In this document: piece by piece, positions 1 through 9,497 of the stretch
Layout of the letters: each line of letters starts with the position of its first letter
Position numbering within the stretch: the first letter of the stretch is position 1
Assembly (NCBI RefSeq): GCF_000379785.1
Contig: NZ_KB903669.1
Span: 1 to 57,383, forward strand
DNA length: 57,383 bases
Reading direction: 5' to 3'
Source of the DNA: Gallibacterium anatis DSM 16844 = F 149
Lineage (GTDB): Bacteria > Pseudomonadota > Gammaproteobacteria > Enterobacterales > Pasteurellaceae
The notes under the pieces: generated by a model
Databases searched by the model: none
What the model was told of the DNA's origin: nothing
Seen by the model: only the letters and a program-made list of their open reading frames with translations
Position numbers and translations under genes: made by a program

Positions 1-50
1 AAAAAAACAAACCCACTTTTATCAAATGATTTTGGAAAGGTGGGTTTGTC
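1..50 (-). terminator. Rho-independent terminator of dcuB
   Basis: On the minus strand an 8-bp stem (arms 9-16 and 40-47, AAACCCAC with GTGGGTTT) is followed by a T-rich tract (positions 1-8 read in reverse). It lies just downstream of the dcuB stop codon and fits intrinsic termination of dcuB. The loop is long (23 nt), which lowers certainty. Confidence 0.6.
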
Positions 51-59
51 AGCAGTCTG

Positions 60-88
60 AGACCACCCGAAGGTGGTCTTGTTGTTTC
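60..88 (+). terminator. Hairpin with CGAA tetraloop, possible plus-strand terminator
   Basis: Perfect 8-bp inverted repeat AGACCACC / GGTGGTCT (60-67, 72-79) closed by a CGAA loop and followed on the plus strand by the T-rich stretch TTGTTGTTT. It could stop plus-strand transcription entering from outside the window, or protect the dcuB mRNA 3' end on the minus strand. Confidence 0.45.
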
Positions 89-104
89 TATAGAAGAGAT
101 GTCG

Positions 105-1433
105 CTACATTAATACGTTAGCTAAACTGATACCAACCACACAGCCGACAACCACACCGATTAGACCCGGCACCATAAAGCTGTGGTTGAAGTAGTATTT
201 ACCGATTTTGGTTGTACCGGATACGTCAAAGTTTACGGTTGCAATATCTGATGGGTAGTTAGGAATGAAGAAGTAACCATAGGTTGCAGGAAGTAAACCG
301 ACCAATAACGGTGCCGGCAATCCCATTGCGATACCGACCGGCAATAACATTCTTCCGGTTGCCGCTTGGCTGTTGATTACAACGGATACCGCAAACAGTG
401 CAAAGGCGAATGTCCACGGATAAGCCTGAATCATTTCAGTGATACCGGCTTTGAAAGAAGGCATTGCATAAGTGAAGTAAGTATCACTCATCCAGGCAAT
501 ACCATAAATAGCGATTGCTGCCACCATACCGGATTTAAATACCACACCGTTCGGTACTTTTTTCGGATCGGTTTTAGTGAAGAGCAAAATAACACCGGCG
601 AATGCCAACATCATCATCTGAATGATGACCCCCATTGAAATCGCTTTTGATTCCCCGATAGTGCGGATTGCCGGAATCATTGCCACGATCACGATACAGA
701 CTAAAGCGAAAAGGAATAACAACACAGAATTTTTCGCTGAAGGCGGCAAGGTTTCGTTTAAACTGGTGCTGGTTGTATTTTGAATGAGTTTGCTCCATTC
801 CGGATCTTGCAAACGACGTTGATATTCCGGATCATCTTTTAACTCTTTACCACGGCGTAAGCTATAAAGTGAAAGTGCCAACACACCACAGAAAGTTGCC
901 GGAATGGTGATAGATACGATGGTTAACAGTGTAATATGAGAGAAACCCGGAAGTTCGGAAATCTGTCCTAAATAGTAAACCACTGCTGCGGAAATCGGGC
1001 TGGCAGTAATACCGATTTGTGATGAAACGGAAGCGGCTGCCATAGGGCGTTCCGGACGGATACCGTTTTTCAAGGCGATATCACCGATAATCGGCATAAT
1101 AGTATAAACGGCGTGACCTGTTCCCAAAATCACAGTCATAAAATAGGTAACCATTGGACCGAGAATAGTGACACGTTTAGGGTTACTACGAAGAATACGT
1201 TCCGCAATCTGTAACATATATTTTAAACCGCCGGCGGCTTCAAGCACGGAAGCACAGGTAACAACGGCGATAATAATTAACATCACATCAATTGGCGGGG
1301 AAGATGGCGGCATACGTAGGATAAAGACTTCGACTAACAGACCGATACCGGAAACGACCCCGAGTCCGACACCACCAAAACGGCTGCCGACATAAAGGAA
1401 GAACAGCAGCAGAATAAATTCAGCATATAGCAT
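105..1433 (-). CDS. dcuB: Anaerobic C4-dicarboxylate transporter, DcuB type
   Basis: Inner-membrane carrier that exchanges fumarate, malate or aspartate for succinate during anaerobic fumarate respiration. The 442-residue product has the family's usual length and many hydrophobic segments. The conserved blocks PPIDVMLIIIAV, GTGHAVYTIMPIIGDIA and IRPERPMAA are close to E. coli DcuB as I remember it, while ITASPISAAVVY also resembles DcuA, so the A/B subtype is a best guess. The start at MLYAEF is preferred over an ATG 21 codons upstream because GAGG lies at ribosome-binding distance and DcuB proteins start this way. It is a single-gene unit with its own promoter and terminator. Confidence 0.93.
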   Translation of the reverse strand: MLYAEFILLLFFLYVGSRFGGVGLGVVSGIGLLVEVFILRMPPSSPPIDVMLIIIAVVTCASVLEAAGGLKYMLQIAERILRSNPKRVTILGPMVTYFMTVILGTGHAVYTIMPIIGDIALKNGIRPERPMAAASVSSQIGITASPISAAVVYYLGQISELPGFSHITLLTIVSITIPATFCGVLALSLYSLRRGKELKDDPEYQRRLQDPEWSKLIQNTTSTSLNETLPPSAKNSVLLFLFALVCIVIVAMIPAIRTIGESKAISMGVIIQMMMLAFAGVILLFTKTDPKKVPNGVVFKSGMVAAIAIYGIAWMSDTYFTYAMPSFKAGITEMIQAYPWTFAFALFAVSVVINSQAATGRMLLPVGIAMGLPAPLLVGLLPATYGYFFIPNYPSDIATVNFDVSGTTKIGKYYFNHSFMVPGLIGVVVGCVVGISLANVLM

Positions 1434-1478
1434 AAAAACCTCACAAAAATTGTTTAAAAGATAACTAAACTGGGTGAG

Positions 1479-1506
1479 ATCATAATGAAAGCACAAAAGA
1501 TCGCAA
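1479..1506 (-). promoter_or_regulatory. Probable sigma70 promoter of dcuB
   Basis: Read on the minus strand: TTGCGA (1501-1506), a 16-bp spacer, then TATGAT (1479-1484). This places the transcript start near 1472, about 40 nt upstream of the dcuB ATG. Two direct repeats lie immediately upstream of the -35 element. Confidence 0.5.
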
Positions 1507-1509
1507 TAG

Positions 1510-1545
1510 AAATTTCAAAAAAAGTAATAAAATTTCAAAAAAAGT
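1510..1545. promoter_or_regulatory. Two 16-bp direct repeats, 20-bp period, upstream of dcuB promoter
   Basis: AAATTTCAAAAAAAGT occurs exactly at 1510-1525 and again at 1530-1545. A 20-bp period is about two helical turns, so the copies lie on the same DNA face, at about -45 and -65 relative to the inferred dcuB start. That geometry fits an activator binding as tandem dimers. E. coli dcuB is controlled by DcuSR, NarL, FNR and CRP; which factor would use this repeat is not known. I did not find a good FNR palindrome here. Confidence 0.5.
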
Positions 1546-1565
1546 TTACCAATATCAATTATTGG

Positions 1566-2276
1566 TTAATTTTTAAGCAAAAATATAAGATCGGTTACTT
1601 CTGCAACAGCTAATGTCGGCAGGGTTGTCGCTTCCGCAAAAGCAAACAGGGATTGCTGTTGGCTGTTAATCCATACCGCCTGACAGCCGCTTTCAATTGC
1701 ACCTTGCACATCGGTAACAAGATTATCGCCAACGTGTAATATCTGCTGCATTGTGCATTGAAAATAACGCGCGGTTTGTTGGAACAGATCAGGGTGCGGT
1801 TTGGCACGCCCGTGTTCACCGCCACGTAAAATAAGTTGAAATTGATCCAAGCCGATTTTCGGCGGATAAACATTGCCGTTGCTAATGGCAACGAGCGGGT
1901 AATGTTTGGCAAGTTCGGTTAAAAATTGATGATTTTTTGGCGGTACATCGATTTTATGCCGCCATTCGACAAACAGTTGCATACTTTGCTGAATAATATT
2001 TTGAATGTCGGCATCTTTTAAACCCTGCGCTTTGAGCAGCTGTGCCGCTGCAGTTTGTCGCCATACAATCACATCTTCATAGCGAATCGGATCTTGTTGA
2101 AGAAGTTGCTGTTTATAATGTTGCCAATCAGTAATATTAATGGCTGCTAGCTGTTGCAAACAATCAAGAAAGGCTTGTTCGGCAGCTCTGATTACAAAAT
2201 AGTTATCATATAAAGTGTCGTCTAAATCGAACGTTATCACTTTAATTGGTTGTAATTGGCGGTAAAAATGCAGCAT
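1566..2276 (-). CDS. yigB: HAD-superfamily phosphatase, YigB-like
   Basis: Likely cytoplasmic flavin-nucleotide (FMN) phosphatase by analogy with E. coli YigB; its substrate in this organism is inferred. HAD motif I is DLDDT with nucleophile Asp17 and Asp19. Motif III is around the Lys of RAKPHPDLF and motif IV is HVGDNLVTDV. The start MLHFYRQL is chosen over an in-frame ATG 20 codons earlier, which would overlap xerC; AGGAAAAG precedes the chosen ATG. It is the last gene of dapF-DUF484-xerC-yigB, an order shared with enterobacteria, and begins 22 nt after the xerC stop. Confidence 0.85.
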   Translation of the reverse strand: MLHFYRQLQPIKVITFDLDDTLYDNYFVIRAAEQAFLDCLQQLAAINITDWQHYKQQLLQQDPIRYEDVIVWRQTAAAQLLKAQGLKDADIQNIIQQSMQLFVEWRHKIDVPPKNHQFLTELAKHYPLVAISNGNVYPPKIGLDQFQLILRGGEHGRAKPHPDLFQQTARYFQCTMQQILHVGDNLVTDVQGAIESGCQAVWINSQQQSLFAFAEATTLPTLAVAEVTDLIFLLKN

Positions 2277-2298
2277 AACTTTTCCTATTTTTCCGTTC

Positions 2299-3189
2299 CT
2301 ATTTTTTCCGTTTTGCACGAGGATGTGCGGAATCATAAACTTGCGCTAAGTGTTGAAAATTAAGGTGTGTATAAATTTGGGTGGTGGAGAGGTTTTCGTG
2401 CCCTAACAACTCTTGCACGGCGCGTAAATCTGAACTGGCTTCCAACATATGAGTGGCGAAAGAGTGGCGCAATTTATGCGGATTTAAATGGGCATTTAAT
2501 CCTTGTTTAATGCCCCATTGTTCAAGGCGTTGTTGAATGGCAGAGCTGGTGAGGCGATGCCCTAAGTGGCTGATAAACAAGGCATTATCTTGAGGATTGA
2601 ATTGTAATCTTACCTCCAACCATTGATGTAACGCACCGGCAGCATAACGCCCGAACGGCAAAATCCGCTCTTTGTTACCTTTACCCAAAACCTTTAATTC
2701 GCGCGCTTTAAAATTGATGTCTTCCAAGTTGAGTCCTCTTAATTCGGAAAGACGCAAACCGGAACTGTACATCAATTCCATAATGGCTTTATCGCGCAAC
2801 GAAAGCGGATCTTTGCTTTTAATATCAAGCAGTTGCGAAATGGATTCCGCATCAATACTTTTGGGCAACCGTTTACCGGCTTTGGGAGCGGAAATACCGT
2901 CAGTCGGATTGACCTTAATTTGTTGATTGCGTAATAAAAATTGAAAGAAACCGCGTAAGCTGGAAAGACGCAATGCCAAACTGTGTTCGTGCAAACCGGA
3001 TTTTTTCCCTTGCGTCAGGATAAAACGGATCACGCTGCCGTCCACTTGCCGCCAATCAGTAATGCCTTCGTTGGTCAATAATTCAACACAGGCAGCAATT
3101 TGTTGTTGGTAACTTTGCAAGGTTTTCGCACTTAGCTGACGTTCAATGCGGAGATAATCCCAATATTTTTCTAACCAATCTTGTAACAT
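2299..3189 (-). CDS. xerC: Site-specific tyrosine recombinase XerC
   Basis: Acts with XerD at the chromosomal dif site to resolve chromosome dimers. At 296 residues it has normal XerC length. There is an N-terminal SAM-like core-binding domain (about 1-100) and a C-terminal catalytic domain with all six expected residues: Arg146 (SGLRLSEL), Lys170 (GKGNKER), His238 and Arg241 (HKLRHS), His264 (LGHENLSTT) and Tyr273. Its place between DUF484 and yigB in a dapF operon is the conserved xerC context and separates it from phage integrases. Confidence 0.95.
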   Translation of the reverse strand: MLQDWLEKYWDYLRIERQLSAKTLQSYQQQIAACVELLTNEGITDWRQVDGSVIRFILTQGKKSGLHEHSLALRLSSLRGFFQFLLRNQQIKVNPTDGISAPKAGKRLPKSIDAESISQLLDIKSKDPLSLRDKAIMELMYSSGLRLSELRGLNLEDINFKARELKVLGKGNKERILPFGRYAAGALHQWLEVRLQFNPQDNALFISHLGHRLTSSAIQQRLEQWGIKQGLNAHLNPHKLRHSFATHMLEASSDLRAVQELLGHENLSTTQIYTHLNFQHLAQVYDSAHPRAKRKK

Positions 3190-3204
3190 AACGATATTTT
3201 GTAA

Positions 3205-3897
3205 CTAGGCTTTCTTTGCCAACCACTGTGCAATTAACGGTTCAATCAGATCAACAATGTTTTCTAAAAAATCAGTATTTTGACCACGATAAAAATGATC
3301 TTCGTTATGTGAACTGAACAATAATACTGAATGATAAGGTTGATGATGCTGTTTTAATAAACAGAGCGCAACCGAACCGACCGGCAGTTCTTCAGGGAGG
3401 AATAGCAGTGATTTTTCTCGATTAGTCAATTTACCGAGATAAAAAGATTGCAAACCGAAACGCTCCAAACGAATGATTTCAAAAGCTTTTCTATCGATCC
3501 AATATGGTGCTTCAATGTTGTTTTGTTCCGTCCAAGCATCTTTCAGTAATAAAATCTTGGCACTTTTTAATGCCAGCGTTTTTGCCCATTGGTTCAGATT
3601 TTGATTCGCTTCAGTAAAATTATCGGCTTGCAGTAGTGCTTTTTGCAACGGCAGCAAACTAAAAAACAGTTTTTCATTCTGCTGTACGGTATTGCCAATT
3701 TGATAGAGCTGTTGCTCTAGTGTTGCGATTTTTTCACGTTGCCGCCCCAATTGTGCTTCCACTAAGGAGATCATCCCTTTACGTTGATGAGGAATCTGCA
3801 TTTTGTCCAATAATGACAAATGGCGGGCGAAAAAGTCGGGATGATCGTTTAAATAATCGTGAATTTGTTGCTCAAAATCGGCATTGATTTCACTCAT
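3205..3897 (-). CDS. DUF484 family protein (YigA-like)
   Basis: Conserved protein of unknown biochemical role found between dapF and xerC in many gamma-proteobacteria. This 230-residue copy starts with the typical HDYLNDHPDFFARH segment and is followed by a predicted coiled coil (roughly residues 45-75, VEAQLGRQREKIATLEQQL). The C-terminal part looks GAF-like (inference). It is spaced 15 nt from xerC and 9 nt from dapF, so all are probably cotranscribed. Confidence 0.85.
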   Translation of the reverse strand: MSEINADFEQQIHDYLNDHPDFFARHLSLLDKMQIPHQRKGMISLVEAQLGRQREKIATLEQQLYQIGNTVQQNEKLFFSLLPLQKALLQADNFTEANQNLNQWAKTLALKSAKILLLKDAWTEQNNIEAPYWIDRKAFEIIRLERFGLQSFYLGKLTNREKSLLFLPEELPVGSVALCLLKQHHQPYHSVLLFSSHNEDHFYRGQNTDFLENIVDLIEPLIAQWLAKKA

Positions 3898-3906
3898 AAT
3901 TTCCCC

Positions 3907-4731
3907 TTACAGCTGAATATTGCCGTCATAAACAAAAGTGGCATCACCGGTCATATAAAGCGGATAACCAACACCTTGCCATTCAATCATTAGTTTTCCA
4001 CCCGGTAATTCGACTTCGACTTGATTGTCGAGCAGCCCTTGCATAATACCGACTGCCACCGCCGCACAGGCACCGGTTCCGCAAGCCTGAGTTTCGCCGG
4101 CACCGCGTTCAAAAACGCGTAATTTAATCTGTTTACGGTTAAGCACCTGCATAAAGCCGATATTGGCACGTGCCGGAAAACGCTCGTGATGTTCAAGCAA
4201 AGGCCCAAGCTGCTCAACATTGGCTGTTTTCACGTCTTCAACTTGCAACACACAGTGTGGATTGCCCATTGAAACAACACCGCAAAGTACGGTTTGAATA
4301 TCGGTGCGTAAAATGTAGTTTTTCTCAAATTTGTTGGCAATAAAAGGCACTTTTGCCGGTTCCCAAATCGGCTCACCCATATTCACGCGCACGGTTTCGT
4401 CATCATTGATGATCAACACGATTTTCCCTTTTGCGGTGCTGACGTTAATCTCTTTTTTATTGGTTAAGCCTTTAAGACGAACGAAACGGGCAAAGCATCT
4501 GGCACCGTTACCGCACTGTTCCACTTCGCTGCCGTCCGCATTGAAAATACGATAATGGAAATCCAATTCCGGATCGTAAGGCGGTTCAACTAATAACAGC
4601 TGGTCAAAACCGATGCCGCGATTTCGATCCGCTAAACGGCGGATGACATCTTCAGAAAAATAGACACTCTGTGTAATGCCGTCAACCACCATAAAATCGT
4701 TGCCTAAGCCGTGCATTTTAGAAAACTGCAT
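3907..4731 (-). CDS. dapF: Diaminopimelate epimerase
   Basis: Converts LL- to meso-diaminopimelate, the precursor of lysine and of peptidoglycan cross-links. The 274-residue length is typical. The two catalytic cysteines are visible: Cys73 in EQCGNGARC and Cys217 in [11 protein letters not shown]. The N-terminal [17 protein letters not shown] block fixes the start. It is the first gene of the dapF-DUF484-xerC-yigB operon and is divergent from tdk. Confidence 0.97.
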   Translation of the reverse strand: MQFSKMHGLGNDFMVVDGITQSVYFSEDVIRRLADRNRGIGFDQLLLVEPPYDPELDFHYRIFNADGSEVEQCGNGARCFARFVRLKGLTNKKEINVSTAKGKIVLIINDDETVRVNMGEPIWEPAKVPFIANKFEKNYILRTDIQTVLCGVVSMGNPHCVLQVEDVKTANVEQLGPLLEHHERFPARANIGFMQVLNRKQIKLRVFERGAGETQACGTGACAAVAVGIMQGLLDNQVEVELPGGKLMIEWQGVGYPLYMTGDATFVYDGNIQL

Positions 4732-4822
4732 AATTACCTCTAGCCTAAAATTTAATGCGATTATTATAGAGAGTTCAGTTGATAAAGTCTAAACGGATCA
4801 ATTATCAAATCCATTGGTAAAG

Positions 4823-4851
4823 CTGTTTATTGGGGCTTAATACGCTATACT
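4823..4851 (+). promoter_or_regulatory. Candidate tdk promoter
   Basis: TATACT (4846-4851) matches a sigma70 -10 box well. With a 17-bp spacer the -35 would be CTGTTT (4823-4828), which is weak. It lies about 30 nt upstream of the tdk start in the dapF/tdk divergent region. Confidence 0.4.
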
Positions 4852-4879
4852 AACGCGCAAAAAATAATGGATTTTAGTT

Positions 4880-5458
4880 ATGGCAAAACTCTATTTTTAT
4901 TACTCTTCAATGAATGCGGGAAAATCAACCACTTTATTGCAATCTTCTTATAATTATCGCGAGCGCGGAATGAATACGTTGGTTTATACCGCAGCAATCG
5001 ATAATCGTTATGGTGTTGGCAAAGTGACTTCGCGCATCGGCATTGAAGAACAGGCGCAACTGTTTGATCAGCAAACGGATTTATTTAGTGAAATTGAACG
5101 CATTAATCAACAGCAACATATCAACTGTATTTTAGTGGATGAGGCGCAGTTTTTAACTAAAGCGCAGGTCTATCAGCTCAGTGAAGTGGTCGATAAATTA
5201 AATATTCCGGTGTTATGTTATGGCTTAAGAACCGATTTTCAGGCGGAATTATTTGAGGGCAGCCGTTATTTGCTGGCGTGGGCAGATCAGCTGGAGGAGC
5301 TAAAAACCATTTGTTATTGTGGTCGCAAAGCCAATTTTGTATTACGCTTAAATGAGCAAGGCGAAGTCATCAAAGAGGGTGATCAGATCCAAATCGGTGG
5401 TAATGATCACTATTTATCGGTTTGTCGTCGTCATTATAAAGAAAAAATGGGTTGTTAA
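4880..5458 (+). CDS. tdk: Thymidine kinase
   Basis: Phosphorylates thymidine to dTMP in nucleoside salvage (type II, TK1-like tetrameric family). The P-loop SSMNAGKST is at residues 9-17 and the DEAQF motif with the probable catalytic Glu88 is near residue 88. A cysteine-rich zinc site (CYCGRK around 145, CRRH near 183) is present. The 192-residue length is normal. Confidence 0.96.
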   Translation: MAKLYFYYSSMNAGKSTTLLQSSYNYRERGMNTLVYTAAIDNRYGVGKVTSRIGIEEQAQLFDQQTDLFSEIERINQQQHINCILVDEAQFLTKAQVYQLSEVVDKLNIPVLCYGLRTDFQAELFEGSRYLLAWADQLEELKTICYCGRKANFVLRLNEQGEVIKEGDQIQIGGNDHYLSVCRRHYKEKMGC

Positions 5459-5478
5459 CTTACTGACAGGATTTTGTT

Positions 5479-6429
5479 ATGACGTTTTCATCAATTGTTA
5501 CGCCAAATCTAAATCAAACAAAACATATTGTTGCGATCGGCGGTGGACACGGCTTGGGCAGAGTGATGTCTGCACTCAGTTTTATGCGTTCTCGTTTGAC
5601 CGGCATTGTGACAACTACCGATAACGGCGGTTCAACCGGACGTATTCGATTGCAATTCGGCGGCATTGCTTGGGGTGATTTGCGTAATTGTCTTAATCAG
5701 ATTATCACCACGCCGACCACAGCTTCAGAACTGTTCGAATACCGTTTTGAGGGCGAAGGCGAGCTTGCAGGGCATAATTTGGGCAATTTAATGCTAAAAG
5801 CGTTGGAAAATATCAAAGTACGGCCGCTAGATGCCGTAAATTTGATTCGTGAACTGCTTCACGTTGAGCCTTTTATTATTCCAATGTCGGAACAGCCGGC
5901 GCATTTAGCGGCGCAGCTGGCAAACGGTGAAAAAGTGGTCGGTGAAGTCAATGTAGATAAACTGGATGCGATTCCGCTGCAGTTAAGTATTGAACCTGAT
6001 GTGGCGGCAACGGAGGAGGCGGTAACCGCGATTAATCGTGCTGAAGTTATTCTATTGGGTCCGGGCAGTTTCTTTACCAGCATTATGCCGCCGTTGTTGT
6101 TGTCAGAAATTAAAACCGCATTGCAACAGAGTACGGCAGTAAAAATTTTTATTGATAATCTCGGCTTGGAGCATAGCCCGTCGGCACAATTAAATTTAGT
6201 ACAACGTATTGATTGGATTCATAATTATATTGGTTGTAGCGTGATTGACGGCATTATTACCGATGCTGATTTTTCGTTGCCGAGTGATTTTCGCCGACAA
6301 TATTGTATTTTAAGCCGCAAATTGAATGCCGATGATATCAGTTATCGCCACGATAGAGCCTTATTAAGTATGGCATTGGAAGATATGCTGGAAATGGTGA
6401 GAATTCAACAGAAACGGTTTGAGGAATAA
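5479..6429 (+). CDS. YvcK/CofD-like family protein (gluconeogenesis factor)
   Basis: Related to Bacillus YvcK and E. coli YbhK, proteins that bind UDP-sugars and affect growth on gluconeogenic carbon sources and cell-wall synthesis; the precise role is unsettled. The nucleotide-binding region VAIGGGHGLGRV (about 18-29) and the TTDNGGSTGRIR block (about 47-58) are characteristic. At 316 residues it is slightly longer than YbhK, with a short non-conserved N-terminus, so the true start could be later. It begins 20 nt after tdk and converges on rnb across a strong hairpin. Confidence 0.85.
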   Translation: MTFSSIVTPNLNQTKHIVAIGGGHGLGRVMSALSFMRSRLTGIVTTTDNGGSTGRIRLQFGGIAWGDLRNCLNQIITTPTTASELFEYRFEGEGELAGHNLGNLMLKALENIKVRPLDAVNLIRELLHVEPFIIPMSEQPAHLAAQLANGEKVVGEVNVDKLDAIPLQLSIEPDVAATEEAVTAINRAEVILLGPGSFFTSIMPPLLLSEIKTALQQSTAVKIFIDNLGLEHSPSAQLNLVQRIDWIHNYIGCSVIDGIITDADFSLPSDFRRQYCILSRKLNADDISYRHDRALLSMALEDMLEMVRIQQKRFEE

Positions 6430-6462
6430 AGTATATGCACATTGTGTGCATATACTTTTAGT
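6428..6462. terminator. Bidirectional terminator between the YvcK-like gene and rnb
   Basis: Perfect 14-bp inverted repeat (arms 6428-6441 and 6445-6458) with a 3-nt loop. The arms end in AAA/TTT and convergent genes flank it, so it can terminate both. The plus-strand copy overlaps the end of the upstream gene. Confidence 0.8.
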
Positions 6463-6475
6463 CGATTATAGTTAC

Positions 6476-8452
6476 TTAGACCGGTTGTCCGATAATACTT
6501 CTGGTGTCTAAATTCACTTCAGTTAATTGAATATTGAGTTTATCAGTGAGTTGATAGCGGCGTTCGCCCTTAATATAAAGCGCAATATCATCGCTATTGA
6601 CCTCAATTTCCTCTTTTTTATCGTGAATCAATGACATAGGAACAAAAATCATCGCGCCGTTTTCAAGCAGCTGCACGCGCAAACCGCCACGCATAATATC
6701 AATAATTTGTGCCGGATAAATTGTCTTTTCAGCTACTTTGTCGGCAAGATAAATGCAATAAAGCCAATCGGCAATATCACGTTCAACCATCCGATTTTGT
6801 TTGCGTGCTTCCTGCAAGCGCGCCAATACTGAATCTTCAACCTTAGCCGGCGTTTGTTGCTGAAGAATCGCTTTAATCGCACGGTGATTGACCATATCAC
6901 AATATTTACGAATAGGTGATGTCCAAGTTGCATATTCCGCTAAACCTAAACCGAAATGCGGTGCGACTTCTGCTTTAAATTCTGCAAAAGTAAGATAGCG
7001 GCGTAATCTTGCTTCCAGATATTCTGCGCCAAGACGATCCAAATCGTGTTGCATATCACAATAACCCGACAGCGTTGCTAATTGTTCGGGTGCGTAACGT
7101 GGCGTAAGCTGATCGCTATTATCATCGGTTGCCAGATGGTTAAGTAAAAAAGCACTGGCGGCACTTAAGAATTTGCTGTCAAAACCGCTATGCGTATTGA
7201 AAATGGCTGCTGCTTGGTGTTGCGCTAAGAATTTAGCAGCGCAACTGTTGGCAATAATCATACACTCTTCAACAATACGGTTGGCAATACGGCGATGATC
7301 GGCACGAATTTCCGCTACAGCACCGTTCTCATCCAGAATGAAGTTATAATCCGGACGATCTTTAAACATAATCGCATTTTTAGTACGCCATTCAATTCTT
7401 GCCAAACTGAATTGATGTAAAAAGTCGATTTGTGTTTTAACTACTTCATTTTGGGGTTGCCAACTATTTTCTCGGTTTTCTAGGTAATCGGAAACTGCAT
7501 CATATGCCAATTTTGCTTTGGAACGAATCCACGCTAAAGTAAAAATCGGCTCGGTAATCACAGCACCTTGCATATCGGTTTCAATCTCACACACCAACGC
7601 CGGGCGCTTTTCGTTTTCCATCAATGAACAGAGATCGTCCGATAATTCGCGCGGCAACATTGGAATGTTGAAGCCGGGAAGATAGTTGGTAAAACAGCGT
7701 TGTTTCGCATCGGCTTCAATTTGTGAATCCAGTGGAATATAAGCTGTCGGATCAGCAACCGCAACACTCAGTTTCCAGCCAATCTGCTGCTGATTTTCAA
7801 GAATCGGCTTGATGGTTAATGCATCATCCATATCTTCGGTGGTTTCCGAGTCAATGGTGACAAAATTCAGATCGGTAAGATCTTGACGGATTGCTGTTTC
7901 CTCAAAAGGATATTCCGCTAAACCGGCAACTGCAGTACGAGGTTGTTGATGACGGGCAAGCGTTACCCACCACGCGGTTTGCGGGTCATCAGCGTGACAG
8001 ATAAATTGGGTAACTTGCGCAAAGAAAAAACGATCATCACGCAATGGGTGCATTTTTAATTCAGCGACAACCCAATCTCCGGCGTTCAGTGTTTCCTTCA
8101 CTTTTTTATGCTGATTGGCAGGAATTGCCGATTTAATATTGGGATGATCAACCAAAAGTTGTAATTTATTCTCTTTATTAAAACGAACTCTGGCTATAAA
8201 ACGGGTTAACATCGGTTCAATCAGACTGTCAGGCTCTGCCTGCTCTTTATCACCGATAGTGTCGATTAATGCTTTAATTTTGTCGCCGTGCATCAATTTT
8301 TTCATTGCTTGCGGCGGAATAAAATAACTTTTTTTATCACATTCTAAAAAACCGAAAGCCTTATCAGTGGCTTTTACCACGCCTTCAACGTGCGGTTTGC
8401 TGTCACGGATTTGTTGTTTGAGTTGGCTAAGAAGAGGATTATCAAGAAGCAT
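6476..8452 (-). CDS. rnb: Exoribonuclease II
   Basis: Processive 3'-to-5' exoribonuclease that degrades unstructured mRNA. The 658-residue protein has N-terminal cold-shock-like domains, the RNB catalytic domain and a C-terminal S1 domain (from about 560). The metal-binding aspartates lie in DSETTEDMDDALTI: Asp201, Asp207, Asp209 and Asp210, the same numbering as in E. coli RNase II. It lies downstream of fabI on the same strand, but a terminator separates the two. Confidence 0.95.
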   Translation of the reverse strand: MLLDNPLLSQLKQQIRDSKPHVEGVVKATDKAFGFLECDKKSYFIPPQAMKKLMHGDKIKALIDTIGDKEQAEPDSLIEPMLTRFIARVRFNKENKLQLLVDHPNIKSAIPANQHKKVKETLNAGDWVVAELKMHPLRDDRFFFAQVTQFICHADDPQTAWWVTLARHQQPRTAVAGLAEYPFEETAIRQDLTDLNFVTIDSETTEDMDDALTIKPILENQQQIGWKLSVAVADPTAYIPLDSQIEADAKQRCFTNYLPGFNIPMLPRELSDDLCSLMENEKRPALVCEIETDMQGAVITEPIFTLAWIRSKAKLAYDAVSDYLENRENSWQPQNEVVKTQIDFLHQFSLARIEWRTKNAIMFKDRPDYNFILDENGAVAEIRADHRRIANRIVEECMIIANSCAAKFLAQHQAAAIFNTHSGFDSKFLSAASAFLLNHLATDDNSDQLTPRYAPEQLATLSGYCDMQHDLDRLGAEYLEARLRRYLTFAEFKAEVAPHFGLGLAEYATWTSPIRKYCDMVNHRAIKAILQQQTPAKVEDSVLARLQEARKQNRMVERDIADWLYCIYLADKVAEKTIYPAQIIDIMRGGLRVQLLENGAMIFVPMSLIHDKKEEIEVNSDDIALYIKGERRYQLTDKLNIQLTEVNLDTRSIIGQPV

Positions 8453-8470
8453 AAAATGTCCAGTTTAAGA

Positions 8471-8505
8471 AAAAAATTTGCTCCGTTAGAACATAACGGA
8501 GCAAA
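8471..8505 (-). terminator. Terminator of fabI
   Basis: 12-bp inverted repeat TTTGCTCCGTTA / TAACGGAGCAAA (8477-8488, 8494-8505). On the minus strand it is followed by a run of six T (8471-8476 reversed). It lies 18 nt after the fabI stop and upstream of rnb. Confidence 0.85.
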
Positions 8506-8522
8506 AGTCAGTAAGTGTTAAA

Positions 8523-9311
8523 TTAGGCAAGTTCCAATTCACTCATTGCAACGGTGCTAAAGCCGGCATCAACGTGAACCACTTCACCGGTGATACCTGC
8601 TGCCAAGTCGGAGCAAAGGAATGCCGCAGTGTTACCAACATCTTCAATGGTAACGGTACGACGTAATGGTGCAGTATTTTCAAAATGACCCAACATTTTC
8701 TTGAAGTTTTTAATACCGGAAGCCGCTAATGTGCGGATTGGACCGGCAGAAATTGCATTAACACGCACGCCTTCTTTACCTAACGCAGATGCCATATAGC
8801 GAGTGTTGGCTTCAAGCGAGGCTTTTGCCAAGCCCATTACGTTGTAGTTAGGGATAGCGCGTTCAGACCCTAAATAAGAGAGCGTCAACAATGCTGCACC
8901 AGGATTGAGATTTGCGCGCGCCGCTTTCGCCATTGCCACAAAGCTGTAGGCACTGATGTCGTGAGCGATACGGAAACCTTCACGATTTACCGCATTCACA
9001 TAATCGCCGTCAAGTTGATCGCCTGGTGCAAATGCGATCGCGTGAACAAAACCGTCAAATTTATCCCAATGTTGGTGTAATTCGGCAAAGCAGTTTTCAA
9101 TGCTTTCATCGGTGCCAACATCACAAGGAAGCACGATAGATGAACCCAACTCTTTAGCAAATTCCTCAACACGACCTTTTAATTTGTCATTTTGATAAGT
9201 AAATGCTAATTCCGCACCTTCACGGTGCATTGCCTGTGCGATACCGTAAGCAATAGAACGATTGCTTGCCACACCGGCAATTAAAATACGTTTATTTGTT
9301 AAAAATCCCAT
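8523..9311 (-). CDS. fabI: Enoyl-[acyl-carrier-protein] reductase (NADH)
   Basis: Catalyses the last reduction in each round of type II fatty acid elongation; target of triclosan-type inhibitors. The 262-residue product has the SDR-like fold and catalytic residues Tyr146, Tyr156 and Lys163 (YNVMGLAK) at E. coli numbering. The start [13 protein letters not shown] is chosen; an in-frame ATG 18 codons upstream lies over the TATAAT promoter element and is unlikely. AGGA precedes the chosen start. Confidence 0.96.
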   Translation of the reverse strand: MGFLTNKRILIAGVASNRSIAYGIAQAMHREGAELAFTYQNDKLKGRVEEFAKELGSSIVLPCDVGTDESIENCFAELHQHWDKFDGFVHAIAFAPGDQLDGDYVNAVNREGFRIAHDISAYSFVAMAKAARANLNPGAALLTLSYLGSERAIPNYNVMGLAKASLEANTRYMASALGKEGVRVNAISAGPIRTLAASGIKNFKKMLGHFENTAPLRRTVTIEDVGNTAAFLCSDLAAGITGEVVHVDAGFSTVAMSELELA

Positions 9312-9348
9312 AATTTTTCCTATCTTTATTATTGCAAAAAACGAGCGA

Positions 9349-9377
9349 ATTATATCAGAAATCAAGATTTGAACAAA
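9349..9377 (-). promoter_or_regulatory. Probable fabI promoter
   Basis: Minus-strand TATAAT (9349-9354) with either TTGTTC (spacing 16) or TTTGTT (spacing 17) upstream. This gives a transcript start about 30 nt before the fabI ATG. Confidence 0.55.
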
Positions 9378-9388
9378 TCAGACCGATG

Positions 9389-9406
9389 ATATGAAAATTA
9401 TCATTT
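9389..9406. promoter_or_regulatory. Weak Fur-box-like sequence between fabI and the islet
   Basis: Two overlapping 7-1-7 units of the Fur consensus (TGATAATnATTATCA) can be laid on this stretch. Each has one good half (ATTATCA at 9397-9403; TGAAAAT at 9392-9398) and one poor half, about 10 of 14 matches each. It lies just upstream of the fabI -35 and roughly 90 bp upstream of the islet promoter, so its target, if any, is unclear. In an AT-rich region this could be chance. Confidence 0.22.
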
Positions 9407-9497
9407 GATAGTGGTAAGCATAACTCATTGTATTTAAAACATTAATTCATATCTGAAAGCAATATATTTAAAAAGTGTTAAAAAAGTTAATTTTTTG

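Noticed and set aside
1434-1565. FNR or CRP box upstream of dcuB
   Set aside because: Only a half-site (TTGAT near 1556) was seen; no full palindrome.
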